Of a DNA stretch of 64,000 bases, positions 46,987-56,889 are shown one piece after another; the stretch's first letter is position 1; every line of letters starts with the position of its first letter. The notes beneath the pieces were generated by a model. The model saw nothing but the letters and a program-made list of their open reading frames with translations, was not told the origin of the DNA and ran no database searches. The stretch comes from Prochlorococcus marinus XMU1419 (GTDB taxonomy: Bacteria > Cyanobacteriota > Cyanobacteriia > PCC-6307 > Cyanobiaceae). The stretch covers positions 186,001 to 250,000 of the forward strand of contig NZ_JAAORO010000002.1 in assembly GCF_017695955.1 (NCBI RefSeq), read 5' to 3'. The translations under genes and the position numbers were made by a program.

Positions 46987-49900
46987 TTAGAATTCATTTT
47001 TTTCAATTATTGAATCAGTATTAATAATTATGTTCTTTAAATTTTCAATGACATCTGATGAACAATTATTCCACATTTTTCTATTTACAATTTCAAGAAA
47101 TCTTTGTGCAATATCTCTTAAAGCCCATGGATTATTCTCTAGAAAGAAATTCCTAAGATCCAGATCACATAACCATGATTTATAAACTTCCTCATAACAC
47201 CAATCTGAGACTACTTCAGTAGAAGCATCAAAAGCATATAAGTAATCTAGTGTAGCTGAAAATTCAAACGCTCCTTTATAACCATTATCCTTCATTCCAT
47301 TTATCCATTTAGGGTTAAGTATTCTTGATATAACAACTTTATTAATTTCATCTTGTAATTTTGAAATTTTGGATAATCCAAATTTTGATAAATCACCATG
47401 ATACATTTCAGGAAATTTACCGCTCAATTTTTTTACTGCTGAAGATAAGCCACCCTGAAACTGATAATAATCATCAGAATCTAAAATATCATGTTCCTTA
47501 TTATCTTGGTTATGAACAACTAACTGAACATTTTTAAGAGCATTTTCTAATGATTTTTTATCCTCTATAGGTTCAAGATTATCACTGTAAATCCACTTAC
47601 TCCAATTAAGAAAAGATTCTCCAAAATCATCAATATTTTCCCAATTAGAATTAGAAATTAGTTCTTGTAGTCCAGCTCCATATGAACCTGGCGCTGAACC
47701 AAATATACGATTAATTGAATCACCATCCCTTGATGCCCCAGCAAGAGGGTTAAATTTATCATCCTCATTAAGATTAGAAACAAGATTTATTGCTTTAGAA
47801 GTTAATTTAACTAACTGTGGAAATGCATCTCTAAACATTCCTGAAATCCTTAAAGTAACATCAACCCTTGGTCTTTCGAGAACAGATAAAGGAATGATTT
47901 CTAGATCTACTACTCTTCTTGAGGGCCCATCCCAAATAGGCTGTACTCCTAATAAATATAGTATTTGACAAATGTCTTCACCACCATTTCTCATTGTGGA
48001 TGTTGCCCATACAGATATTGCTATATTTTTTAAATCTTCTCCATTATCTTGTTTGTATAAATCAAGTATTTGTGAGGCGGATTGGCAACCAACACTCCAT
48101 GCTGATTCAGTTGGCAGACCTCTCGAATCAACTGAAAAGAAATTTTTACCAGTGGGTAAAGCTTCAGTTTTACCTCTCGTAGGGGCTCCAGATGGACCAC
48201 TTTTTACATATTGTCCATTTAACGAATTAATAAATGATAATTTCTCATTATATGAAGAATTAATGATTGGATATAAAATCTCTTTTTTTAATAATAAAAA
48301 ATACTTATTATGTTTTTTTTCATTAAAGAAATAGTCTATTATTTTCTGATTTTTATATTTCTCAAGATTTTTTATATTGGTATTCTTTTTATAAAAAAAC
48401 AAATATATTAAATACTTTGCTTGTTGTTCCAAAAAATCAATAGCCATTCTAAAGTTTAAAATGTTTTTGTTGGAAAAAGTCAATAATATTTTTTTATCTT
48501 TTTCACTTAACTTTTGATCATATATATTTGTCCAAGGATCCAAATCTAGTTTTAAATGTTTTGCTATATATTGAACAATCCCAATTCTATTAGCATTTGG
48601 CACTCTAGCGACACACAAGAATAAATTTATTTCATTAATGTCATTCTGCCTATTACCAAAAATATGCAAACCTGTCCTAATTTGAGATTCTTTAATTTTG
48701 CAAAGAAAAGAATCAATCTCTTCAATTTGATTATTTTTATTATTTAAAGTGATTTCATTAAAATCTTTTTTAATTAATTCAAAAATGGCTTTTTCTATAA
48801 TTTCAATCCGATTAGAATTTAATAATTTTGCTTCAAAATATTCTTCTAAATAATTTTCTAATATTGAATATTTTCCATATAATTCTGACCTATCCAAAGG
48901 AGGGGTTAAATGATCAATAATTGTTGCAGCAGTTCTTCTTTTAGCTTGGGATCCTTCCCCAGGATCATTTACGATAAAAGGATATATGTTTGGTATTGCT
49001 GGACAAATAATATTTGGAAAACATTTATTACTGAGACCAATAGATTTGCCAGGTAACCATTCAACAGTCCCATGTTTACCAATATGGCAAATAGCATTTG
49101 CGTTAAAAACTTTTTCAATCCAAAAATATTGTGCTAAATATCTATGGGGAGGTGGAAGATCGGGAGAATGAATATCTCTATCAGTGAAAGAGTCATAACC
49201 TCGTTGAGGTTGAATCAATAATGTTATTTTTCCAAATCTAATACCATTTATTGAGAAGCCTTCATTATCAAGATCGATCGCTTCTGATGGTTTGCCCCAA
49301 CGGTTAACAATAATATTTTTTGGTTCAAGTTCTAAATAATTCCAATATTTTAAATATTCACTAAGTGGTAAGTAATCTAATGGTTTATTATTTTGAGATT
49401 CAATATCATTAGTTCTAGTTTTTATAAGTATTGACATTAATTCCGAAGAATCTTGTGGATAATTACAAGATCCAAGATCATAACCTTCTTCTTTTAACCA
49501 GTTAAGAATATTTATTATCGAAGATGGTGTATTAAGACCAACACCATTACCGATTCTTCCATTCTTTACTGGATAATTACTTATTATTAAACAAATTTTT
49601 TTTTCAAAATTATTAAGTTGTTGAAGTTTCACATAATTTGTTGCGAATTTTGAAATCCATTTAATACCTACTTGATCAGCTTTGTAACTGGTTATTTCAC
49701 TGTAGAGTGTATTTTTTTTAGAAATTATTTCTTTAAATGCTGAAGGACAGGTAGTAATCCTTCCATCAAATTCAGGAATAATTATTTGCATCAATAAATC
49801 AGATGAATTCATTCCAATGGATGAATTTAACCAATTTTTTCTTGATCTATTTGAAGAGAGAAGCTGTAAAATTGGAATTTTAAGAGAAGTAAAAATATTT

Positions 49901-50724
49901 GTAGAATTTTCAATTAATTCGTTATTTTTGATTTGAGATGAAGAAAATGAAGTTGTGGTAATTATTAATTTAATATCTTCCTTTTTAAAAATTTCTATTA
50001 ATTTCTTTTGAATAATATGATCTTTTAGTGTTGAAATAAAAATTGTTTTAGGGGATAGTCCGCATTTTCTTAACTGCAAGTTAAGTTTTTCATTTACTTC
50101 AATTTCATTTGCCAAAAAAAGGGCTTTATAGGATATTATTCCTATCTTTTCCCCTTTTTCAACTTTCCAATCATACAAATAAGGATCTGCATAAAAAGAA
50201 ATCTTCAAAAACTTATCAGGAATTAATGTTTCATCTATCTTTAGATAATTTAAACAATTTAGAAATTTTCTATAATTATCCAGTCCTCCAGATCTTAGTA
50301 ATTTAGAAATATTTAATGCTACTTCTTTATCTATACTACTTAGTTCACATAAGGAAACTTCCTGATCAAAGGTACCTGATAGGATTACTAACTTCCTTTT
50401 TTTATTAACTGCTTGCCATTTTAAAAGTTGCTCAATTCCATAGTTCCATGTACCTTTATCTCCGAATAATCTCAGTACTACAACTTTGGCATAATTGATT
50501 GTTTTTAATAGATAATTATCTACTTGAGCTGGGGAATTTAAATTAGAAATTTCTAAAGCTCTAATATTATTTTTTAATGAAGCAAATTCTTTTTCTAACA
50601 ATAAATTTGATAAGAGTTTTAAATCAGCTTTGACACTTGTTATAAAAATAAAATCTGCAACTGGTTGCTCTATTAAATCATCCTTATTCTTATCATTTCC
50701 TGCTATATTTAATATCCTGTGCAT
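46987..50724 (-). CDS. cobN: Cobaltochelatase large subunit CobN
   Basis: This 1245-residue CobN/BchH-family chelatase inserts cobalt into the corrin ring in the aerobic-type arrangement. It is related to ChlH; the family blocks LPPPHRYLAQYFWIEKVF, HIGKHGTVEWLPGKSIGLS and CFPNIICPAIPNIYPFIVNDPGEGSQAKRR are present in the middle third, and the QYVKSGPSGAPTRGKTEALPTGKNFF stretch further on. The length and HGTVEWLPGK motif favour CobN over ChlH. The small subunits are presumably shared with Mg-chelatase ChlI/ChlD. It is divergent from ilvE and close to B12-dependent metH. Confidence 0.9.
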   Translation of the reverse strand: MHRILNIAGNDKNKDDLIEQPVADFIFITSVKADLKLLSNLLLEKEFASLKNNIRALEISNLNSPAQVDNYLLKTINYAKVVVLRLFGDKGTWNYGIEQLLKWQAVNKKRKLVILSGTFDQEVSLCELSSIDKEVALNISKLLRSGGLDNYRKFLNCLNYLKIDETLIPDKFLKISFYADPYLYDWKVEKGEKIGIISYKALFLANEIEVNEKLNLQLRKCGLSPKTIFISTLKDHIIQKKLIEIFKKEDIKLIITTTSFSSSQIKNNELIENSTNIFTSLKIPILQLLSSNRSRKNWLNSSIGMNSSDLLMQIIIPEFDGRITTCPSAFKEIISKKNTLYSEITSYKADQVGIKWISKFATNYVKLQQLNNFEKKICLIISNYPVKNGRIGNGVGLNTPSSIINILNWLKEEGYDLGSCNYPQDSSELMSILIKTRTNDIESQNNKPLDYLPLSEYLKYWNYLELEPKNIIVNRWGKPSEAIDLDNEGFSINGIRFGKITLLIQPQRGYDSFTDRDIHSPDLPPPHRYLAQYFWIEKVFNANAICHIGKHGTVEWLPGKSIGLSNKCFPNIICPAIPNIYPFIVNDPGEGSQAKRRTAATIIDHLTPPLDRSELYGKYSILENYLEEYFEAKLLNSNRIEIIEKAIFELIKKDFNEITLNNKNNQIEEIDSFLCKIKESQIRTGLHIFGNRQNDINEINLFLCVARVPNANRIGIVQYIAKHLKLDLDPWTNIYDQKLSEKDKKILLTFSNKNILNFRMAIDFLEQQAKYLIYLFFYKKNTNIKNLEKYKNQKIIDYFFNEKKHNKYFLLLKKEILYPIINSSYNEKLSFINSLNGQYVKSGPSGAPTRGKTEALPTGKNFFSVDSRGLPTESAWSVGCQSASQILDLYKQDNGEDLKNIAISVWATSTMRNGGEDICQILYLLGVQPIWDGPSRRVVDLEIIPLSVLERPRVDVTLRISGMFRDAFPQLVKLTSKAINLVSNLNEDDKFNPLAGASRDGDSINRIFGSAPGSYGAGLQELISNSNWENIDDFGESFLNWSKWIYSDNLEPIEDKKSLENALKNVQLVVHNQDNKEHDILDSDDYYQFQGGLSSAVKKLSGKFPEMYHGDLSKFGLSKISKLQDEINKVVISRILNPKWINGMKDNGYKGAFEFSATLDYLYAFDASTEVVSDWCYEEVYKSWLCDLDLRNFFLENNPWALRDIAQRFLEIVNRKMWNNCSSDVIENLKNIIINTDSIIEKNEF

Positions 50725-50796
50725 TTTTATATATAAATAAGGTTTAGAATAAGTAAGTAGGATAAAACAAGTTTACCTTAATTAAATAAATTTAAT

Positions 50797-51711
50797 ATGC
50801 ATGAATTTCTTCCATACGCCTGGTTCGAAGGTAAATGTATTCCATTTAAAGAAGCAAAAATATCAATAGCTACTCATGCACTACATTACGGCACTGCTGC
50901 ATTTGGAGGAATGCGAGCGATACCCAATCCTACAAATAAAAAAGAATTTCTTTTATTTAGAACTGATAAACACATAAAAAGATTATCTCAAAGTGCTAAA
51001 TTACTCTTAACTGATATTTCTGAAGAATATATTTTTAAAGCCTTAGAGGAAGTTATAAAAAGAAACAAGCCAAAAAAACCTATTTATATAAGACCATTTG
51101 TATATACAAGCGATTTAGGTATAGCTCCAAGGTTACACAATATTGAAACAGATTTCTTCATTTATTGTATTGAACTAGGAGATTATCTATCCCCAGATGG
51201 TGTTTCTTGTAGAATGAGTAGTTGGACTAGACAAGAAGATAGATCTCTCCCATTGAGAGGGAAAATAAGTGGAGCTTATATTACTAGTTCATTAGCTAAA
51301 ACAGAAGCTAGTTTATCGGGTTTTGATGAAGCCTTGCTATTAAATTCAAGTGGCAAGGTAAGCGAAGCTAGTGGTATGAATTTATTTATTGTAAGAAATG
51401 GAGACTTAATCACTCCAGGTGTTGATCAAGATATCCTTGAGGGGATTACTAGAGCTAGTGTAATTGAATTAGCAAAATCATTTGGAATAAATGTAATTGA
51501 AAGGCCTGTTGATAAAACAGAATTATTAATAGCCGATGAAGTTTTTCTAAGTGGTACAGCTGCAAAAATTACACCAGTTAAAAAGATTGAATCAACCGAG
51601 TTAAATGTGGAAAGACCAATAATGAATAAATTAAAAAGTAAGCTTATAGAAATAACAGAAGGTCGTTCTCAAGACTATGATAATTGGGTAACAAGAATTT
51701 CTCTACAATAA
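50797..51711 (+). CDS. ilvE: Branched-chain amino acid aminotransferase
   Basis: This 304-residue class IV PLP enzyme makes valine, leucine and isoleucine from their keto acids. Visible features are ATHALHYGTAAFGGMRA near residues 25-41, the Schiff-base lysine region SGAYITSSLAKTEA (about 159-172), EASGMNLFIV and GITRASVIELA. The length is right for the class IV BCAT. The gene lies 18 bp before metH, so both are probably on one transcript starting in the 72-bp divergent region shared with cobN. Confidence 0.93.
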   Translation: MHEFLPYAWFEGKCIPFKEAKISIATHALHYGTAAFGGMRAIPNPTNKKEFLLFRTDKHIKRLSQSAKLLLTDISEEYIFKALEEVIKRNKPKKPIYIRPFVYTSDLGIAPRLHNIETDFFIYCIELGDYLSPDGVSCRMSSWTRQEDRSLPLRGKISGAYITSSLAKTEASLSGFDEALLLNSSGKVSEASGMNLFIVRNGDLITPGVDQDILEGITRASVIELAKSFGINVIERPVDKTELLIADEVFLSGTAAKITPVKKIESTELNVERPIMNKLKSKLIEITEGRSQDYDNWVTRISLQ

Positions 51712-51729
51712 ATTGTTTTTTACCTAAAA

Positions 51730-54700
51730 ATGGAATCTTTTAGAACCTATCTAAATAGAGATGAAAAGCCATTAATAATTTTTGACGGTGGGACTGGAAC
51801 ATCATTTCAGAACTTAAATCTTTCGGCAGACGATTTTGGAGGAAAAGAATTAGAGGGTTGTAATGAAAACCTTGTTTTATCCTCACCAAAGGTAGTTGAA
51901 AAGGTTCATAATTCATTCCTAGAAGCAGGTTGTCATGTTATAGAAACTAATACTTTTGGAGCCTCATCAATAGTTCTTGATGAATATGATATTCCAGATA
52001 AGGCATATGAGATAAATAAAAATGCTGCACTAATAGCAAAAAACGCAGCTGGCAAATATTCATCAGTTGATAAGCCAAGGTTTGTTGCTGGTTCAATTGG
52101 ACCAACCACTAAATTACCCACATTAGGACATATAAATTTTGATGAATTAAAGGAATCATACAAAGAACAAATATATGGTCTTATAGATGGAGGAGTTGAT
52201 CTTCTTTTAATTGAAACTTGTCAAGATGTATTGCAAATAAAATCTGCCTTATTAGCATCTAAAGAAGTACTTGATAGTAAAAATATAGATATACCTATAA
52301 TGGTATCTATAACAATGGAAACAACAGGTACTATGCTTGTTGGATCTGACATTGCCTCTGCATTAACAATATTAGAGCCGTTTAATATAGATATCCTTGG
52401 ACTAAATTGTGCTACTGGTCCAGAACAAATGAAAGAACATATTAAATATTTGTCTGAAAATTCTCCCTTCGCTATAAGCTGTATTCCCAACGCAGGACTT
52501 CCTGAAAATATTGGCGGTGTTGCTCATTACAGATTAAAGCCAATAGAATTAAAGATGCAGTTAATGAATTTTATATATGACTTTAATGTTCAATTAATAG
52601 GTGGATGTTGTGGGACAACACCCGAACATATTAAATATCTTTCTTCAATAATCGATGAAATTATTGATAAAGAAATGCCAAATAAAAATGGTAAGAACAA
52701 TTTAAGTGGCTATATTCCTTCTGCAGCATCAATATATAATTCTGTACCGTACAAACAAGACAATTCTATTTTGATTGTAGGCGAAAGATTAAATGCAAGT
52801 GGATCTAAAAAGGTAAGGGAGTTGTTAAATAACGATGATTGGGATGGACTAGTATCAATTGCCAAGCAACAACAAAAAGAAAATGCACACGTTCTTGATG
52901 TGAATGTTGATTATGTAGGGAGAGACGGAGTGAAAGATATGAAAGAAATAACATCAAGACTTGTTACCAATATAAATTTGCCATTAATGATTGACTCTAC
53001 AGATGCTGACAAAATGGAAAGTGGATTAAAGTCAGCTGGTGGTAAATGTATTATAAATTCAACCAATTACGAAGACGGTAATGAAAGGTTTGATCAAGTT
53101 CTAAATTTAGCCTTGGGGTATGGTTCAGGTCTTGTTGTAGGAACTATTGATGAAGATGGAATGGCAAGGAATGCAGATAAAAAATATGACATTGCTAAAC
53201 GAGCAATTAATAGAACCAGGGAATGCGGTTTGTCTGATTATGAGCTCTTTTTTGATCCATTAGCTCTTCCAATATCTACTGGGATAGAAGAAGATAGATT
53301 AAATGCTAAAGAAACAATTACTGCTATATCAAAAATTCGTGAAAATTTTCCTGAGGTTCACATCATACTTGGGATATCAAACATTAGTTTTGGTCTTTCA
53401 CCATTATCCAGAATTAATCTAAATTCAATATTTTTAGATGAATGCATTAAAGCAGGATTGGATTCTGCTATCATCGCACCAAATAAAATTTTGCCATTAT
53501 CAAAAATTTCTGAAGAAACCAAAAAGCTTTGTTTAGATTTGATATATGACAAAAGAAAATTTGAAGATGATATTTGTATTTATGATCCATTAGTAGAATT
53601 AACAAAAGCTTTTCAAGATTTATCTATTCAAGATTTCAAAAAAGCATCTTCAGAAAATAAAAACCTAACTCTGGAAGAAAGCCTAAAAAATCATATTATT
53701 GATGGAGAAAAAATAGGTTTAGAGGATCAACTAAATAAAGCTTTAAAAAAATATAAACCTCTAGAAATAATTAATACCTTTCTACTAGATGGGATGAAAG
53801 TTGTAGGTGATTTATTTGGCTCAGGTCAAATGCAATTGCCATTTGTACTCCAATCCGCAGAAACAATGAAATTTGCCGTTTCAATTTTAGAACCACATAT
53901 GGAAACTGTGGAAGAAAACATATCAAATGGAAAACTCTTAATTGCAACAGTCAAAGGCGATGTTCATGATATAGGAAAAAATTTGGTTGACATAATACTT
54001 ACGAATAATGGTTATGAAGTAATAAATCTTGGAATAAAGCAAGATGTTTCAGCAATTATAGATGCACAAAAAAAGCACAATGCAGATTGCATCGCTATGA
54101 GCGGATTACTTGTTAAATCAACTGCTTTTATGAAAGATAATTTAGAAGCTTTTAACAATCAAGATATTAGTGTACCAGTAATATTAGGAGGTGCAGCCTT
54201 AACCCCAAAATTTGTAAATGAGGACTGCAGCAAAATATATAAAGGGAAAATTTTATACGGAAAAGATGCGTTCACTGATCTTAAATTCATGAATGAATAT
54301 ATGGACAATAAAAAAAAGGGTAATTGGTCAAATACAGAGGGATTCATCAACAATGAGGGAATAGATATTAATTTAGCCTCATCAAAGTCCAACTCTCAAG
54401 CTGTTAAAAAATCAATATCTATAGATATAGAGACTTCTAAATTAAATTTAAAAGAAAATTTTATAAGATCTAAATTTATAAATGAAGAAGAACCAATTCA
54501 AGCTCCTTTCTTGGGAACGAAAGTCTTGAACGAGATTGATATAGATTTAAATAAGTTAATTTTTTATTTAGATACAAAAGCTCTATTTAGCGGACAATGG
54601 CAAATAAAAAAAGGAAAAAACCAAAGCGTAGATGAATACAATAACTATTTGGATTCATATGCTAAACCATTGCTAGATAGATGGTTAGAGACAATTGTAG

Positions 54701-55296
54701 AAAAAAAACTTATTTCACCCAAAGCAGTTTATGGATATTTCAGATGCGGTAGAAAAAATAATAGTATTTTCTTATTTGATGATAAATCTTTAAATAAAAT
54801 TTCCGAATTTAATTTCCCAAGACAAAAATCTGGGAATAATTTATGCATAGCTGATTTTTATTGTGATTTGAAAAAGGATAAACCGATAGATATATTTCCT
54901 ATGCAGGCAGTAACGATGGGCGATATTGCCAGTGAATATTCTCAAAAATTATTTAAAGAAGATAAGTATAGCGATTATTTATTATTCCATGGACTTACAG
55001 TGCAATTAGCAGAAGCTCTAGCTGAGTATGTCCATGCATTAATTCGTATTGAATGTGGTTTTAGGACTGAAGAACCAGACAAAAATAGAGAAATACTAGC
55101 TCAAAAATATAGAGGAGCTAGATATTCATTTGGTTATCCTGCATGTCCAAAAGTATCTGATTCAAACATACAATTATCATTGTTGGATGCAAAAAGAATA
55201 AGCTTGACCATGGATGAATCTGAACAACTTCATCCAGAACAAAGTACTACAGCTATCATTTCACTACACTCAAAAGCTAAATATTTCAGCGCTTAA
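51730..55296 (+). CDS. metH: Cobalamin-dependent methionine synthase
   Basis: This 1188-residue enzyme has all four modules. The homocysteine-binding barrel (about 1-320) carries zinc cysteines including GGCCGTTPEH; the pterin-binding domain (about 345-620) has NVNVDYVGRDGVKDM-like segments. The B12-binding cap and Rossmann domain (about 660-880) contain KGDVHDIGKNLV with the cobalt-ligand histidine. The AdoMet activation domain (about 900-1180) ends with a typical ARYSFGYPACPKVSDS block. It methylates homocysteine from methyltetrahydrofolate. It lies 18 bp after ilvE. No cobalamin riboswitch fits in the short gap. Confidence 0.96.
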   Translation: MESFRTYLNRDEKPLIIFDGGTGTSFQNLNLSADDFGGKELEGCNENLVLSSPKVVEKVHNSFLEAGCHVIETNTFGASSIVLDEYDIPDKAYEINKNAALIAKNAAGKYSSVDKPRFVAGSIGPTTKLPTLGHINFDELKESYKEQIYGLIDGGVDLLLIETCQDVLQIKSALLASKEVLDSKNIDIPIMVSITMETTGTMLVGSDIASALTILEPFNIDILGLNCATGPEQMKEHIKYLSENSPFAISCIPNAGLPENIGGVAHYRLKPIELKMQLMNFIYDFNVQLIGGCCGTTPEHIKYLSSIIDEIIDKEMPNKNGKNNLSGYIPSAASIYNSVPYKQDNSILIVGERLNASGSKKVRELLNNDDWDGLVSIAKQQQKENAHVLDVNVDYVGRDGVKDMKEITSRLVTNINLPLMIDSTDADKMESGLKSAGGKCIINSTNYEDGNERFDQVLNLALGYGSGLVVGTIDEDGMARNADKKYDIAKRAINRTRECGLSDYELFFDPLALPISTGIEEDRLNAKETITAISKIRENFPEVHIILGISNISFGLSPLSRINLNSIFLDECIKAGLDSAIIAPNKILPLSKISEETKKLCLDLIYDKRKFEDDICIYDPLVELTKAFQDLSIQDFKKASSENKNLTLEESLKNHIIDGEKIGLEDQLNKALKKYKPLEIINTFLLDGMKVVGDLFGSGQMQLPFVLQSAETMKFAVSILEPHMETVEENISNGKLLIATVKGDVHDIGKNLVDIILTNNGYEVINLGIKQDVSAIIDAQKKHNADCIAMSGLLVKSTAFMKDNLEAFNNQDISVPVILGGAALTPKFVNEDCSKIYKGKILYGKDAFTDLKFMNEYMDNKKKGNWSNTEGFINNEGIDINLASSKSNSQAVKKSISIDIETSKLNLKENFIRSKFINEEEPIQAPFLGTKVLNEIDIDLNKLIFYLDTKALFSGQWQIKKGKNQSVDEYNNYLDSYAKPLLDRWLETIVEKKLISPKAVYGYFRCGRKNNSIFLFDDKSLNKISEFNFPRQKSGNNLCIADFYCDLKKDKPIDIFPMQAVTMGDIASEYSQKLFKEDKYSDYLLFHGLTVQLAEALAEYVHALIRIECGFRTEEPDKNREILAQKYRGARYSFGYPACPKVSDSNIQLSLLDAKRISLTMDESEQLHPEQSTTAIISLHSKAKYFSA

Positions 55297-55305
55297 TCTA
55301 AATCT

Positions 55306-55524
55306 TTAGTTATTTTCTAAATATTCAATAATTTCTTCTTGAAGTTCTTCCATCGTTTCATTATCACCTAAATCAAGTCCCTCACCCGCCGCGTCCTGTG
55401 TTAACTCAAGATAATATGAAGCGCCATCACTAGATAAAAATTCTAATGCGGAAGTTTCATCACTATCTTTAAAAGCTTCATAAAGAGCTTTAAATGCTAT
55501 GTTTTCAGTAAAGTCCCAATCCAT
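55306..55524 (-). CDS. Small acidic protein of unknown function
   Basis: This 72-residue, strongly acidic protein (about 18 Asp/Glu, almost no basic residues) has predicted helices MDWDFTENIAFKALYEAF and EELQEEIIEYLENN and no Cys. I do not recognise a named family; I believe similar proteins are common in marine picocyanobacteria. It ends 9 bp from the convergent metH. Upstream, a GC-rich patch with a perfect Shine-Dalgarno 9-mer lies 27 bases from the start, while a weaker AAGG sits about 11 bases from the ATG. Possible roles such as protein-protein interaction are guesses only. Confidence 0.65.
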   Translation of the reverse strand: MDWDFTENIAFKALYEAFKDSDETSALEFLSSDGASYYLELTQDAAGEGLDLGDNETMEELQEEIIEYLENN

Positions 55525-55547
55525 AATGAAAAAAACCTTATTAGAAT

Positions 55548-55580
55548 TATTACCTCCTTACCCCCCATACTCGTCAACCT
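55548..55580 (-). promoter_or_regulatory. GC-rich patch with a perfect Shine-Dalgarno 9-mer and promoter-like boxes
   Basis: On the minus strand this patch reads TTGACG, a 19-base stretch including GGGGGG and TAAGGAGGT, then TAATAA. It may be a promoter (-35/-10-like boxes with a long spacer) for the acidic small gene, or the start of a short RNA. TAAGGAGGT (55552-55560) is a perfect complement of the expected 16S rRNA 3' end but has no start codon at the proper distance. The composition stands out from the AT-rich surroundings. Confidence 0.4.
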
Positions 55581-55623
55581 TTTTTAAAGAAATGTTGGTG
55601 TTTTATTATTATTAAAAAAATCT

Positions 55624-56007
55624 ATGAACATAAATAATCAAAATCAGTTAAATGTCCTTGGAGAAAAAATTGAGATTTGTAGTTGCGCACCTATGACAGG
55701 GTGGTTCAGGGATGGATTTTGCAACTATGACAAGAATGATGGAGGGAATCATTCCATATGTTGTGTGATGGATGATAATTTCCTGAAATATAGTAAATCA
55801 CAAGGTAATGATTTAATTACTCCTATGCCTATTTATTCCTTCCCAGGACTAAAGGATGGTGATCATTGGTGTATTTGTCTTGATAGGTGGAAGCAAGCAT
55901 TATTAGACGGTCTTGCACCAAAAGTCATATTAGAATCAACTAATATTGTAGTCTTAGAATCAGTACCTCTTGAAAAATTGAAAGAATATCAATTTAATAA
56001 AAAGTAA
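55624..56007 (+). CDS. DUF2237 family protein
   Basis: This 127-residue protein matches the DUF2237 family almost over its full length: NVLGEKIEICSCAPMTGWFRDGFC (about 8-32, four cysteines), HSICCVMDDNFLKYSKSQGNDL and the tail PKVILESTNIVVLE. The family is widespread in bacteria and some eukaryotes, with no characterised activity that I know. The conserved cysteines suggest redox or metal binding, but this is inference. It is divergent from the acidic small gene and lies 48 bp before the Ap4A phosphorylase gene. Confidence 0.85.
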   Translation: MNINNQNQLNVLGEKIEICSCAPMTGWFRDGFCNYDKNDGGNHSICCVMDDNFLKYSKSQGNDLITPMPIYSFPGLKDGDHWCICLDRWKQALLDGLAPKVILESTNIVVLESVPLEKLKEYQFNKK

Positions 56008-56055
56008 TTACAAGTTTATTTTTTTTTTTAAAATGGTTATGATAAATTTTTTTTA

Positions 56056-56886
56056 ATGAGTTTAGAAAGATATTGGAAAAAAGCATTAGAACAAACTCGA
56101 TTATCAATTGATGATGAATCTTTATATCCTCTCAAAACTGATATTATTACAAGAGATTTATATGAAAAAGACGACTTCATAATTAGGAAACTCGATACTT
56201 CAAAATTTATTAAAAAAAAAATTTATGGTCCTAAGCAAAATCCGTTTTGTCCTTGGGAAAAGATACTAGAAATTGATAAAATTGGTGATAATCATCAACT
56301 AATATTAAATAAGTACCCTGTACAAAAAGGTCATATTTTACTTATTACAAATAAATGGAAACCTCAAAATGGATGGTTGGATATTAAAGATTGGAGAGCG
56401 ATCCAACAAGTTAATAATGATACTAGTGGATTATGGTTTTTCAATAGTTCTCCAATTGCGGGAGCAAGTCAACCTCACAGGCATTTTCAACTTCTGCGTA
56501 GATCTAAAGGTGAGATATCATGCCCTAGAGAAAAGTGGTTTTTAGAGATGAACTCATATCAAGATCTAGATAGTAAGCTTAAAAAAAATATTATTGTATC
56601 CAAATTTGATTTTTTAGAAAATCCATCATGTCTTTTTGAGTTTTACTTAGAATTATGCAAGAAATTGGGACTTGGGGATCCTATTAGTGATAAGAAACCG
56701 ATATGTCCCTACAATATTTTAATAACTAATAAATGGATCGCTATCATAAAAAGAAAAAATGATCATATTCATGGTTTCAGTATTAACGGTTTAGGATTTG
56801 CAGGATATCTACTAGTAACTGAAAATTCAAATATTAATTATTTAAAGAAATTTGGCCCTGAAAAACTTCTAGAAAGTTTTGTTTGA
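56056..56886 (+). CDS. ATP adenylyltransferase (Ap4A phosphorylase), HIT superfamily
   Basis: This 276-residue HIT-type enzyme has the histidine triad-like GASQPHRHFQLL at about residues 135-146 and substrate-binding NKYPVQKGHILLITN near 95-109, typical of the yeast APA1/APA2 and cyanobacterial Ap4A phosphorylase family. It would break dinucleoside tetraphosphates by phosphorolysis and so control alarmone levels under stress. Assignment rests on the triad and length. It follows the DUF2237 gene on the same strand. Confidence 0.85.
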   Translation: MSLERYWKKALEQTRLSIDDESLYPLKTDIITRDLYEKDDFIIRKLDTSKFIKKKIYGPKQNPFCPWEKILEIDKIGDNHQLILNKYPVQKGHILLITNKWKPQNGWLDIKDWRAIQQVNNDTSGLWFFNSSPIAGASQPHRHFQLLRRSKGEISCPREKWFLEMNSYQDLDSKLKKNIIVSKFDFLENPSCLFEFYLELCKKLGLGDPISDKKPICPYNILITNKWIAIIKRKNDHIHGFSINGLGFAGYLLVTENSNINYLKKFGPEKLLESFV

Positions 56887-56889
56887 ATA

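Noticed and set aside
47972-48334. 120-codon plus-strand frame inside cobN
   Set aside because: It is a shadow frame antisense to strongly conserved cobN sequence.
50725-51729. Cobalamin riboswitch upstream of cobN or metH
   Set aside because: The available gaps are 72 and 18 bp, too short for a B12 riboswitch, and no B12-box-like string is seen.
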